This document shows positions 35,077-43,677 of a stretch of DNA of 64,000 nucleotides, in pieces; within the stretch, counting starts at the first letter, position 1; each line of letters opens with the position of its first letter. The position numbers were made by a program, and so were the translations under genes. The stretch covers positions 1-64,000 of the forward strand of contig NZ_OAOF01000012.1 in the NCBI RefSeq assembly GCF_900205965.1, given 5' to 3'. This DNA is from Lacrimispora amygdalina (GTDB taxonomy: Bacteria; Bacillota; Clostridia; Lachnospirales; Lachnospiraceae). A model generated the notes under the pieces. That model made no database searches and was not told the origin of the DNA. It saw only the letters and a list, made by a program, of their open reading frames with translations.

Positions 35077-35910
35077 TTAGTGATTTGCCCTGCCTCCAAC
35101 TCTAATAGTACCAGATTCTTCTGCCTTTAGCATAGACTGACTTCGTAATTTTGCCTGGCTTCTTATATATTCTTCTTCCTTCAAAATTCTCTCTTCTTCA
35201 ATTTCTTGTTCCTGCCTTATTTCATCCTCTAATTTCTTTAAATATTCATTTGTTTCCCTATTCATTTGTTCCATATCAACGTAGTTGTTTTCATGAAATC
35301 TGCAGCTATTTGTATTAAACACAAAATCCAACGTATCTGCAGCCTTCCCTGGTTCACTGGAGCATAGGTTGAAATTAATAGGAAATGCCAACTCCAAAAA
35401 TACCGGTTCTGGATCTGATAATTCTTTATAATCAATTATTCCTGGTAACTCTGTAGAAGGAGGATTCACTTCTGATAAACCAACCTTAGAATCATTCGCT
35501 CCTTTTAGCTCAGTCGTTGAATCATTCACTCCTGTCAGGCCAGTCGTTGGCATAATAATTAGTTCTAACATTGTATCGGTATCAATTGTTATATCGGTAT
35601 CAATATCGACATTTGCTGTAGACATCAATTTTCTATATTCTTCCAACATACTCCAGGCAGCATTTAATTCACTGCTATACGGATTGTTGAATTTTAATCT
35701 TGCCTCAATGTAGCCATTTTCATCACAACCATCTACAAAGCAATCCAAATATATTTCAGTCGTGATTAAAGTCAGTATTTGTTTTATGTTACTAACGATT
35801 TCATTATCATCTGTTTCTGTTAGTTCTACCAGGCACAAAGACGCCGTGCTTTTAGGTAAATTTTTCTTATCAACTCCACTTGCTATTTTTATAAAATCAA
35901 TTAATTCCAT
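35077..35910 (-). CDS. Protein of unknown function with 10-residue tandem repeat
   Basis: 277 residues; start behind GGAGG. N-terminal alpha/beta part (1-100), then a stretch of about three and a half 10-residue repeats (TTGLTGVNDS, TTELKGANDS, KVGLSEVNPP, STELPG, about residues 121-156), a second globular part, and a strongly charged C-terminal coiled coil (LEDEIRQEQEIEEERIL). The repeats are also close at the DNA level (30-base period). Divergent from the HAD-PRTase gene 116 bases away. Function unknown. Confidence 0.65.
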   Translation of the reverse strand: MELIDFIKIASGVDKKNLPKSTASLCLVELTETDDNEIVSNIKQILTLITTEIYLDCFVDGCDENGYIEARLKFNNPYSSELNAAWSMLEEYRKLMSTANVDIDTDITIDTDTMLELIIMPTTGLTGVNDSTTELKGANDSKVGLSEVNPPSTELPGIIDYKELSDPEPVFLELAFPINFNLCSSEPGKAADTLDFVFNTNSCRFHENNYVDMEQMNRETNEYLKKLEDEIRQEQEIEEERILKEEEYIRSQAKLRSQSMLKAEESGTIRVGGRANH

Positions 35911-36026
35911 ACGTACCTCCTAAATATTTGTTTCTGTAATTATTATGTGGAAATGCGATATGAAAAAGTAGGACATATATTAATTTTGTGATATAATATG
36001 GGTAATAATGTATGGGAGGGCTGTTT

Positions 36027-37235
36027 ATGAAAAAAATATTGTTTTTCAATCTTGACTTATTAAAGCGAACATTTGAAGGAAATGAAAATACACAGAATAG
36101 AGATACCTTTTTAGACTATGCTAACCAATTATGTCTTTCAGATAATAATTCCGTATTATTTATTAGTCATGACCAGAACCTTTTGAATACAGCCAAGGAA
36201 CACTTTTCTTCTAACGGCTATCTCCATTTTGTATATAGAACCAGAACTGCAGCAAAAGAATTTATTCAAAAGAACAAAGAACGAAACAACTATTTTGTCT
36301 TTATTAGCGGAAAAGATGTTGATTTTTGGACCGCAGTCAATACGAGATCGTTATTTATTGTTCCAACATGGATTCCGAACGAAGAAAAAGCAGCTTATTA
36401 TGGAGTAAAAGTAGATACACCCAGACAGCTATTTAAATTTATAAAAACGTTAAATAATCAAAACAATTGGTTTGCAAAATTAGAGATAGAGCCTAATATA
36501 ACCTGTATATCATTAATGGACGCACGACATGGTTACTATGCGAAAAATCCGGAAGAAAAAGAAATGCTTTTGCATTTCGAGAATTTATTAAAGAAAAAAC
36601 AAAGCAGAAATTATTATGAAATTTTATTGTACCATTTCTTAGCAGGTATGACGAACACAACATTATTTGATGATATTGAATTATTTGGGATGATTCCTTC
36701 TTCTGATTGTTCTCTAAATCAAGATATTTTTCGTTTTATGACTCAGGTTCGATACATAAAAAAGAAATCGCTTCCAAAAAAGGGTACTATGAAATCTGAA
36801 AACATGTTCCTTCGTCATACTCCCAAAGTAAAAGCACATGAAAAATACCAAGGCTATCAGCGAATAAATATGGGATCCGTTGATGAATTTTCAACTATAT
36901 GCATCAATCCGGAATTTAAGGATAAAATAAATCAGCTAAGAAGGATCAACAAATTTAATGTTTGTGTTTTCGATGATTATATGACTCATGGAAACTCATT
37001 TAATGCGGTAAGAAATTTACTAGAATCTATTGGTGTAAATAAAATTATCTTCGTATCGCTTGGTTCTTTTGCAAAACCATTTCAAAAGAGAGATTATGCG
37101 TTTATAGGAGACATATACGAACCCGGTTATACCTACATCCTAGAAAATTCTAAAGTGCTAGATAACATAGCTTATAACGATACCGCTAAAGATGAGGTTG
37201 CAGAGTTATACGAAATCTTCAATTCACCAAACTAG
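36027..37235 (+). CDS. HAD-like domain fused to a phosphoribosyltransferase
   Basis: 402 residues, ATG behind GGGAGGG. The N-terminal 150 residues follow a HAD layout: FNLDLL (motif I), VLFISHD (motif II), FISGKDVDFWTAVN (motif III/IV). The first, nucleophilic Asp of DxD is Asn, so phosphatase activity is doubtful. The C-terminal domain has the PRPP-binding loop VFDDYMTHGNSF (about 314) of type I phosphoribosyltransferases. HAD-PRTase proteins occur in Ter-type stress modules, where a nucleoside-like product has been proposed. It lies just before dprA in one unit. Confidence 0.7.
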   Translation: MKKILFFNLDLLKRTFEGNENTQNRDTFLDYANQLCLSDNNSVLFISHDQNLLNTAKEHFSSNGYLHFVYRTRTAAKEFIQKNKERNNYFVFISGKDVDFWTAVNTRSLFIVPTWIPNEEKAAYYGVKVDTPRQLFKFIKTLNNQNNWFAKLEIEPNITCISLMDARHGYYAKNPEEKEMLLHFENLLKKKQSRNYYEILLYHFLAGMTNTTLFDDIELFGMIPSSDCSLNQDIFRFMTQVRYIKKKSLPKKGTMKSENMFLRHTPKVKAHEKYQGYQRINMGSVDEFSTICINPEFKDKINQLRRINKFNVCVFDDYMTHGNSFNAVRNLLESIGVNKIIFVSLGSFAKPFQKRDYAFIGDIYEPGYTYILENSKVLDNIAYNDTAKDEVAELYEIFNSPN

Positions 37236-37250
37236 TAAAGGATGTATCAA

Positions 37251-38390
37251 GTGGAGAGATATATAATTGCCTTAATAGAATTAGGAATAAAGAATGAAAC
37301 CATTATAAATATAATAAAAAATTGCTCTTCTGATGATATTGCAGGCCTATTTGAAGGCAAAACGCCTAGTGTCTTTTTAAATATTATGGACCTATTGGTT
37401 TGTATAGAATATTTCAAAAAGAAAGAGGAAGTCTCAGAGGCGTTAAAAAATGCTGACGATATTCTTGCTAAAAACAAGGAACATAATATTAAGATAGCTA
37501 TTTTTTCGCAAATCAACTATCCTGCAAACCTGTACAAAACAATAAATCCACCTGCCGTTTTATATTATAAAGGCGCTGACCCTAGCAATGACTTTGATAA
37601 GGCTTTTGCCTGCGTTGGAACAAGAAAACCTACATCATTCGCCTTCAATGCAATCAATTATTTAGTTCCGCAATGGGTCAACGAAGGCATTACCATTATT
37701 TCCGGTCTTGCCTCTGGTGTGGACCGTCTATCACATATTGCCTGTTTAGAAGCTGGAGGAAAAACAATAGCTGTTTTAGCCCAGGGTCTTGATAAGCCGG
37801 TTTATCCAAAGGAAAATAGAAATCTAGCTGAAAGAATACTAAATGAAGGCGGAATACTAATATCCCAATACCCGGTTGGAACGCGCGCAGAAAAATACAG
37901 GTTCATTGACAGAAACCGTATTCTGGTAGGATTAGCAAAAGCAACCATTGTGTTTGAATGCGAAGTCAAAAGCGGTTCTATGCACTCGGCTGATTTCTCC
38001 AAAGAATTAGGAATACCTATATTTACACCTGATCCCGGTATTTCAACTGCCACAGATCAAAGCGGAAACCGATATTTACTAGAAAATAACTTGGCGTCTT
38101 CTATTCCGGATGGTACTCGTTATGAAGTACCAATTATTAAAACTGGATACGAAATTGTAAGTTCTAAAATGAATAATAACTCAATAAAAAACATGTATTT
38201 GAAATCTTTATTATATAACTCAGAAGATTTAAATATATTAAAAAAGACGCTCAGTGCTTTAAATCAAGATTTAACGCAAACTACTCTGTCATATACCTTC
38301 CTGGGAGAATATATATCAGATGGTATACTCAAAATTAATGATGTTATTAAGATTCTTGTTGATGCACTTTCACAACGTGATCTTGAATAA
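37251..38390 (+). CDS. dprA: DprA/Smf-family protein
   Basis: About 379 residues. The start is probably GTG (37251), since AAAGG lies nine bases ahead; the ATG at 37242 touches the AAAGG. The Rossmann-like DprA fold is clear: YPANLYKTINPPAVLYYKG, VGTRKPTSFAF, ISGLASGVDRLSH, RNRILVGLAKATIVFE, KSGSMHSADF. Chromosomal DprA loads RecA on incoming ssDNA. Placement 15 bases after the PRTase gene suggests a joint function, possibly in defence, since this superfamily (SLOG) also binds nucleotide signals. Confidence 0.85.
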   Translation: MERYIIALIELGIKNETIINIIKNCSSDDIAGLFEGKTPSVFLNIMDLLVCIEYFKKKEEVSEALKNADDILAKNKEHNIKIAIFSQINYPANLYKTINPPAVLYYKGADPSNDFDKAFACVGTRKPTSFAFNAINYLVPQWVNEGITIISGLASGVDRLSHIACLEAGGKTIAVLAQGLDKPVYPKENRNLAERILNEGGILISQYPVGTRAEKYRFIDRNRILVGLAKATIVFECEVKSGSMHSADFSKELGIPIFTPDPGISTATDQSGNRYLLENNLASSIPDGTRYEVPIIKTGYEIVSSKMNNNSIKNMYLKSLLYNSEDLNILKKTLSALNQDLTQTTLSYTFLGEYISDGILKINDVIKILVDALSQRDLE

Positions 38391-38409
38391 GTAGTAATAA
38401 TATTAAGAA

Positions 38410-38448
38410 AATGAGCAGCTGTTTTTCCCACAACTGCTCATTAATCTT
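38410..38448. terminator. Terminator between dprA and virB4
   Basis: AATGAGCAG and CTGCTCATT form a nine-pair stem with a loop containing T5; TAATCTT follows on the plus strand. Confidence 0.65.
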
Positions 38449-38479
38449 ATATAGCCTTTTTTAATACTGGATAAGAATT

Positions 38480-41017
38480 TTAATACTCTCTTACTTGATC
38501 CTTTAAATCATCAGGCTTTGTCGTCATTACCTTATAGAGTTTATTGTTTGTTGGGAATTTGTCAACAAATGGAACGATTGATTTACCCGTATATATTAAC
38601 CCTTGACCAGGATCTGAATTTGTTATGTAACTTAACTGTGTTGGACTTATATTCAGCATCTGAGCAAGCTGCATTTTATCAATAGGAGACTGATTAAGCA
38701 TTAGAATAAAGTCACAGTTGTTTAGAATTGCACAAGCCTGCGGCGATGCTAATAAATCTCCCACATTTTGTGTGATACCCGTCGGAATTCCTTGCCATTT
38801 TCTTGCTCTTTTGTATACCTGCTGTAAAAAGGCTGCTGAAGATGCAGTTTGTGTTAATAAATAAAATTCATCTAAATAAAACCAGGTCCAACGTCCAATC
38901 TTTTTATTTTCTATGATCTGGTTCCATACAGAGTTAAGACAAACCTGTAATCCCATCTCCTTCATTCCTTCGCCAATATCTTTAATGTCATACACTACAA
39001 AGCGGTTGTTCCTCTGTACATTTGTTCTATGTGCAAAAGTATCCAGAGAACCAATACAGAAACGTTCCAATGATAAAGCCAAAGACTGAGCTTCATATTC
39101 CGGTTGGCTAAGTAACATTTCATAGAAATCTTTTAATGTGGGTGAAGCTGTAATATCACAAGTAATGTCTGGATTCTGTTTTTGAATTTCCTGCATATGC
39201 TTTAGATATGGCTGATATAGAATTCTGACGCAACGGTCAACAATAGATTTCTGATTTGCGTTTAATGCCCTCTTGTCTCCAGACATTGTTTCACATAAAC
39301 CACCAATGAAATCACATTTCATAGCAATAGGATCTGACTTTCCATCATCACTACCATAATTAACATCCATATCCATTGGATTTAAATATGTACTTCCACC
39401 AGCAGCAATTCGAATAACAGAACCGCCAAGTAATTCGGCTAATGGCAGATATTCACGCTCAGGATCAATGATATAGATATCATCATCTGTATTTAAAATA
39501 ACATTAACCATTTCTCTTTTAGCTGTAAATGACTTACCAGAACCCGGTGTTCCAAGAATGACTCCATTTGCATTTTTAGAATTCTTCCGGTTAAACAGAA
39601 TTAAATTTTTTGATACTGCATTCAGTCCATAATACATTCCGTTGTTCTGAGATAGTTCTTGAGAAGAAAATGGAATAAATATAGCAGCGGATTCGGTTGT
39701 TAATAATCTATCCGTGAAGACATCACATCTGCCTAATGGTAAAGAAGTAGATAGTCCTTTTTCCTGTTGGAAATTCAGGCATTTAATTTGACACATATAT
39801 TTGCCCATAATTGTTTTTAATTGCTCAAGATTTTTATCGATCTCATCCTTTGTATCCGCTAAAAGGGTGATTACAAAGGTTGCAAGAATTAAGCTTTGGT
39901 TTCTTGATGTTATATCATCCATTAATTCCTGGGCTTCTCTTTGTGCTTTTAACAATTCTGGAGAAATCAGGCTTGGATCGTAACCAGATTTCACGGCTCT
40001 TTTTTGAGCATCTATCACATTAGAATTAATGTTGATAAGCTGGTTCTTCAAAAGAGTCATTGCCTTATCTGGCCTTAGTTTCTTAAAGATGATGCTCATT
40101 AACATATTGGCATTTAATTCTGTAATTTCTGTTAAAATGTTTGCATTAATCCATGTTGGAAGATTATCAATAAACAATGTTTTTGCATATTTATCTCCAA
40201 TCATGCAATAATCTCGTTCAAATGAGAACGAGGATGGTCCAATCAGATCTTTCGTCGTTACTCCCTGTTTAATCATCCAAGAGAAATTAAAACTCTCCAC
40301 TGTCTTATCTGCAACTTTCATCTTTCTGTAAAATTCGTTACCAGCATTTCCATCACCATAAATATCTGCTAAAACTTCTAATCGTTCAGTTGCTGTCATC
40401 GGGAGCGTTTCCACATTATTAATTCTCTTTATTGCCGCATTTACTTCCGTATCTAATTTTGAAAACCTAGTAAATGCATCCTCTACTTCTTTTGCTTGAA
40501 TGGTTATTGTTATATACTTTTCTTTTACAATGTTATTGCGGCCTTCTTTCATTTTATCCCTCAACATTGTATTGTACTCTTCACGGTACTCATTCAAATT
40601 ATCTCTTTTAAACGGAATTAATATTTTTTCTTTTACATGATCTTCATCAATATTTCTATTAAAGATGGTTAATTGAATTCTAATATCTGAATCAAATGTA
40701 TTAAGAAAGTCGACATATCGTTCAAACATATTTCTTTGTTCTTCGTCTGTCGCAACTTTAAAATTAACATCTTCAATTTTATAAGACTTTGTGAAAATCC
40801 CAGGATCTATCTCAATAATTCCATTCTGATATACTGCAATATAAGGAATTGTGTCCTGTACTGTTTTGGGAATATTAATCTTATTAAAATTTTTCCCAAC
40901 CTTACTATTCTTACTTTTGTTATTACTTTTTGATTGTTTTTTTTCTAACTCATCTGTTTCCTGAAATCCATCAAAACCTAAATCTCTCTGAATTTTAGTT
41001 TTTTTATTTTTAAGCAT
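38480..41017 (-). CDS. virB4: VirB4-type conjugation ATPase
   Basis: 845 residues. The C-terminal motor domain has Walker A GTPGSGKSFTAKRE (about 490) and Walker B WTWFYLDEFYLL (about 707), with the TraC/VirB4 features NNCDFILMLNQSP and ARKWQGIPTGITQN. The N-terminal 400 residues match the assembly domain of the family. The hexameric ATPase energises substrate transfer and pilus-like subunit handling at the inner face of the membrane. GGGAGG precedes the start. A terminator upstream separates it from the PrgI-like gene. Confidence 0.92.
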   Translation of the reverse strand: MLKNKKTKIQRDLGFDGFQETDELEKKQSKSNNKSKNSKVGKNFNKINIPKTVQDTIPYIAVYQNGIIEIDPGIFTKSYKIEDVNFKVATDEEQRNMFERYVDFLNTFDSDIRIQLTIFNRNIDEDHVKEKILIPFKRDNLNEYREEYNTMLRDKMKEGRNNIVKEKYITITIQAKEVEDAFTRFSKLDTEVNAAIKRINNVETLPMTATERLEVLADIYGDGNAGNEFYRKMKVADKTVESFNFSWMIKQGVTTKDLIGPSSFSFERDYCMIGDKYAKTLFIDNLPTWINANILTEITELNANMLMSIIFKKLRPDKAMTLLKNQLININSNVIDAQKRAVKSGYDPSLISPELLKAQREAQELMDDITSRNQSLILATFVITLLADTKDEIDKNLEQLKTIMGKYMCQIKCLNFQQEKGLSTSLPLGRCDVFTDRLLTTESAAIFIPFSSQELSQNNGMYYGLNAVSKNLILFNRKNSKNANGVILGTPGSGKSFTAKREMVNVILNTDDDIYIIDPEREYLPLAELLGGSVIRIAAGGSTYLNPMDMDVNYGSDDGKSDPIAMKCDFIGGLCETMSGDKRALNANQKSIVDRCVRILYQPYLKHMQEIQKQNPDITCDITASPTLKDFYEMLLSQPEYEAQSLALSLERFCIGSLDTFAHRTNVQRNNRFVVYDIKDIGEGMKEMGLQVCLNSVWNQIIENKKIGRWTWFYLDEFYLLTQTASSAAFLQQVYKRARKWQGIPTGITQNVGDLLASPQACAILNNCDFILMLNQSPIDKMQLAQMLNISPTQLSYITNSDPGQGLIYTGKSIVPFVDKFPTNNKLYKVMTTKPDDLKDQVREY

Positions 41018-41087
41018 ATATACCTCCCAAAGTTTTAATCAACATTATTATGAAATTTGATTATCTAAAATCAGGAGTATTCAGACA

Positions 41088-41115
41088 AAAAAAGAACCGG
41101 TTATTGAAAACCAGT
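41088..41115 (-). terminator. Terminator between the PrgI-like gene and virB4
   Basis: On the minus strand ACTGGTT and AACCGGT pair (one G-U that would not pair on the other strand), followed by CTTTTTTTG. Confidence 0.65.
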
Positions 41116-41122
41116 CCTATCG

Positions 41123-41539
41123 CTATTTATAACTTAAAAATTTATTATTTTCCTTTACAAGTTTTGCTTCCATTTTTAATCTCTTTTTATATTCCGATTG
41201 ATTCATCGGTTTTAAATCATTTGCAATCTCAGCAAATCTATTTCTTGTTTTATACTTTCGATTACGCGGAGATAGAATCGTGCTGACAAATGCACTTTTA
41301 AAAAATTTTTCAAATGGCATACCATACGGTTTATACCAACCCATAACAATAAAAGGAGATGCAAAAACAGAACAAATCATTAATACAGTTTCTGATCCCA
41401 TAGAATGTCCTATCATTTTATAAATGCCATATGATAAAGCAGATCCTCCAAGAAAACAAATTAATTGTCTTGTTGTAAACGGACCAACAAGTTTTGCGTC
41501 ATATTTTCTAACATCTTTTGGTATAGGTGCTTCTAACAT
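41123..41539 (-). CDS. prgI: PrgI-family conjugal transfer membrane protein
   Basis: 138 residues. APIPKDVRKYDAKLVGPFTTRQLICFLGG is the classic N-terminus of PrgI/TcpD/VirB3-like proteins, followed by two membrane helices (about 30-48 and 52-72). It is usually encoded just before VirB4, as here, and anchors VirB4 to the membrane channel. GGAGG precedes the start. Same operon as the VirB6-like gene, 12 bases away. Confidence 0.85.
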   Translation of the reverse strand: MLEAPIPKDVRKYDAKLVGPFTTRQLICFLGGSALSYGIYKMIGHSMGSETVLMICSVFASPFIVMGWYKPYGMPFEKFFKSAFVSTILSPRNRKYKTRNRFAEIANDLKPMNQSEYKKRLKMEAKLVKENNKFLSYK

Positions 41540-41551
41540 AATCTCCCTCCT

Positions 41552-42352
41552 TTACGCTCCAACAACTTCATAAGCAATTGATTTTGATGTACCCATCAAT
41601 CCTACCATAGCAGCCATAACTCCAAGATATTTTCCCAAAAACATAATATCAGTTACACTGAATTCTTTTGAAAACATACTATCACCGGCTAAAAGAGCTG
41701 ATGCGACTGATATAACAGCCAACATTAAAGCTCCTTGGAGTGATATCCCAAGCATCCTTTTTAAATACCTGATTCCTGAAGAGTGTACTCCACCAGATAC
41801 AACATCTGCACAACCGAGTGGTGCCATCACAGCTCTTAATGTCATTTCTATCAAACGACTATAAGACATAAAGTAAACGGCAATCCGCAAAAGGAAAGAA
41901 ACAAGTAATGGTAATAATAAAATTGCCATGGCTGAAATCTGTTGGCCAAAACTCATTTTTTCTACAGCCTCTTTCATTCCGTTTGCACCAATGGTGGTAG
42001 TAATTAGACCAGATTGGATATCTACCATAAATTTACTACCAATACTCATAAAAACAAGGGACCAATCTGTTGCATTACTAATAATGATCTGTCCAAAAAC
42101 AAATTTCATCAATAATTTAACAAACTGCTCTGCATTAAACGAGTCAGCTGTCATTTTATCCATCATCTCCAATAAAAGATGCATACAAAGCATCACAGCT
42201 GCTATAGGAAGAACGATATTTGCAACACTTTCTATCAGCTTCCTTACTCCATTAATATCCAATGGGTTTTGGTTAATTGAGGAAACACAATCAGATATAA
42301 ACTCATTTCCAAAAATCATTTCAAGCATTTTTATTAAGCCATCATCAAACAT
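41552..42352 (-). CDS. VirB6/TrbL-type channel protein
   Basis: 266 residues with about six membrane helices (for example VLPIAAVMLCMHLLLEMM, AILLLPLLVSFLLRIAVYF, GALMLAVISVASALLAG). Length and order (pilin-like, VirB6-like, PrgI-like, VirB4) match the conserved block of Gram-positive transfer systems. The motif RAVMAPLGCADVV near 180 is typical of the TrbL/VirB6 superfamily, which forms the inner-membrane conduit for DNA. GGAGG precedes the start. Confidence 0.85.
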   Translation of the reverse strand: MFDDGLIKMLEMIFGNEFISDCVSSINQNPLDINGVRKLIESVANIVLPIAAVMLCMHLLLEMMDKMTADSFNAEQFVKLLMKFVFGQIIISNATDWSLVFMSIGSKFMVDIQSGLITTTIGANGMKEAVEKMSFGQQISAMAILLLPLLVSFLLRIAVYFMSYSRLIEMTLRAVMAPLGCADVVSGGVHSSGIRYLKRMLGISLQGALMLAVISVASALLAGDSMFSKEFSVTDIMFLGKYLGVMAAMVGLMGTSKSIAYEVVGA

Positions 42353-42370
42353 ATATTTTGTTCCCTCCTT

Positions 42371-42757
42371 TTATATGTGAACTCCTAAGCTCGTTAATAT
42401 AGTGCTAATAGTTACACAAAAAACTCCTCCAAGAAGAATCATTACACCTCTTGATTTCGCTTCTGGATTATCATCTTTGAATGCTAAAATTAATTGGCCA
42501 ATGCCGAAAGCAATTAAAACCAGTCCAGCATGTGAGACCAGATTCATAAGTCCATTCTCTCCAGCTAGAAAATCTTTAAATTCATCTGCAGCACCGCCTT
42601 CTCCATTTCCGGCGTTCATTGATTGTGTTTCTGCAACCATACCTAAATTTCCTTCAGTTGCCTCGGTTGCATATGTTTTTATTATGAATAAATAATTTGT
42701 ACATATTGTGATTAAAAGGGCGTAATAAAAAGAAACGGATCTCTTAATTTTATTCAT
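42371..42757 (-). CDS. Pilin-like (VirB2-type) membrane protein 3
   Basis: 128 residues: signal peptide (cleavage after KTYA), an extracytoplasmic stretch rich in glycine and acidic residues, and two membrane helices with the loop LILAFKDDNPEAKSRGV. Two similar genes follow upstream, so the family is triplicated. VirB2-type subunits build the extracellular part of the channel. A terminator just upstream separates it from the other two copies, so it is transcribed with the VirB6-like gene. Confidence 0.8.
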   Translation of the reverse strand: MNKIKRSVSFYYALLITICTNYLFIIKTYATEATEGNLGMVAETQSMNAGNGEGGAADEFKDFLAGENGLMNLVSHAGLVLIAFGIGQLILAFKDDNPEAKSRGVMILLGGVFCVTISTILTSLGVHI

Positions 42758-42785
42758 TTTATTGTGCCTCCTCTTTGAAACAAAA

Positions 42786-42805
42786 GCCTTTGGTTACCCA
42801 AAGGC
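42786..42805 (-). terminator. Terminator between pilin-like genes
   Basis: GCCTTTGG and CCAAAGGC pair around TTAC; on the minus strand TTTTG follows. It splits the pilin-like genes into two transcription units or attenuates read-through. Confidence 0.75.
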
Positions 42806-42835
42806 ATTCTCTTCTTGTTGTCTTCATTATTTTAA

Positions 42836-43252
42836 TTAAAAACTAAAATCAACAACACTCTCTCCAGTAATTGCTGCATAGATTAATTTTACTGAGCATA
42901 ATAACACAGATACTACCAATACCTGCATGGCTCTTGATTTTGAGTCAGCATCCTCATTTTTGAAAGCTAATACTAATTGGCCAATGGCCCAAACTAATAA
43001 TATTGCTCCAATTAAACTAAAAATTGTACACACCATACTTACCAGTTTATTAACCATCTCAACTGGATTAACATTTTCTGGTACAGCAAATACGCTCAAC
43101 GGAGTTAATGCAAAAAATCCGGCTCCAATCAATGCTTTTTGTCCAGCTAATACAAACTTATTTGTTACGGTTAAGTCTTTAAGTTTTGACAGCGCATGTC
43201 GACTCATTCCGGAACCAGCCAAACATAATTTATTCTTTACTTCTCTTACCAT
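42836..43252 (-). CDS. Pilin-like (VirB2-type) membrane protein 2
   Basis: 138 residues: a long basic N-terminal region, a signal-type helix ending SVFAVPE, then two membrane helices joined by LVLAFKNEDADSKSRAM. The loop is nearly identical to the orphan gene at 8040 (AFQNEDADKKQKAV). GGAG precedes the start. It lies 26 bases after the first copy in one operon. Confidence 0.8.
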   Translation of the reverse strand: MVREVKNKLCLAGSGMSRHALSKLKDLTVTNKFVLAGQKALIGAGFFALTPLSVFAVPENVNPVEMVNKLVSMVCTIFSLIGAILLVWAIGQLVLAFKNEDADSKSRAMQVLVVSVLLCSVKLIYAAITGESVVDFSF

Positions 43253-43278
43253 GGTTTAAGTCTCCTTTTCTTTATTTA

Positions 43279-43560
43279 TCAGCAAAGTCCAGAAGCTTTT
43301 GCTATGAAAATTAATGATTGTAAAAATAATGCAGTTCCAAACACTTTTAAAGAATTTAATTTCATTGCTCCATCTTCACTTTTAAAGGCATAAATAAACA
43401 TACCTATTGCTATTGCAAATATTGGCCAAGAAACATAGCCTAAAAAAATCAATATTGCTTCTAACATGATCTGATCAAACCTCTTGTTCTGTGCCGCATA
43501 TGCTCTTATTGGAGTCAAAAACGCAAAAACAAACATAATTTTACTCATAACTTTTTTCAT
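43279..43560 (-). CDS. Pilin-like (VirB2-type) membrane protein 1
   Basis: 93 residues: signal peptide (RAYAAQN), two membrane helices joined by MFIYAFKSEDGAMKLNSL. The most divergent of the three, lacking the KSR of the others. First of the operon after a terminator; GAGGAGG precedes the start. A VirB2-type role is inferred from build and context. Confidence 0.78.
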   Translation of the reverse strand: MKKVMSKIMFVFAFLTPIRAYAAQNKRFDQIMLEAILIFLGYVSWPIFAIAIGMFIYAFKSEDGAMKLNSLKVFGTALFLQSLIFIAKASGLC

Positions 43561-43634
43561 AACTTTTGCCTCCTCAATTTAAATATGTAATATTGATTTT
43601 GCAAATCAAGGTGTTTTTAATGTTTTAAACGTTA

Positions 43635-43667
43635 ATAAAAAAATAGATAGTGAGTAATCACTATCTA
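43635..43667 (-). terminator. Terminator of virD4
   Basis: TAGATAGTGA and TCACTATCTA pair around GTAA; on the minus strand seven T follow. Confidence 0.85.
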
Positions 43668-43677
43668 GCTGCCATCA

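Noticed and set aside
37251..38390. Natural competence locus
   Set aside because: DprA occurs without ComEC channel, ComEA or pilus genes; the MBL protein at 2622 has only the hydrolase part, so no uptake system is present here.
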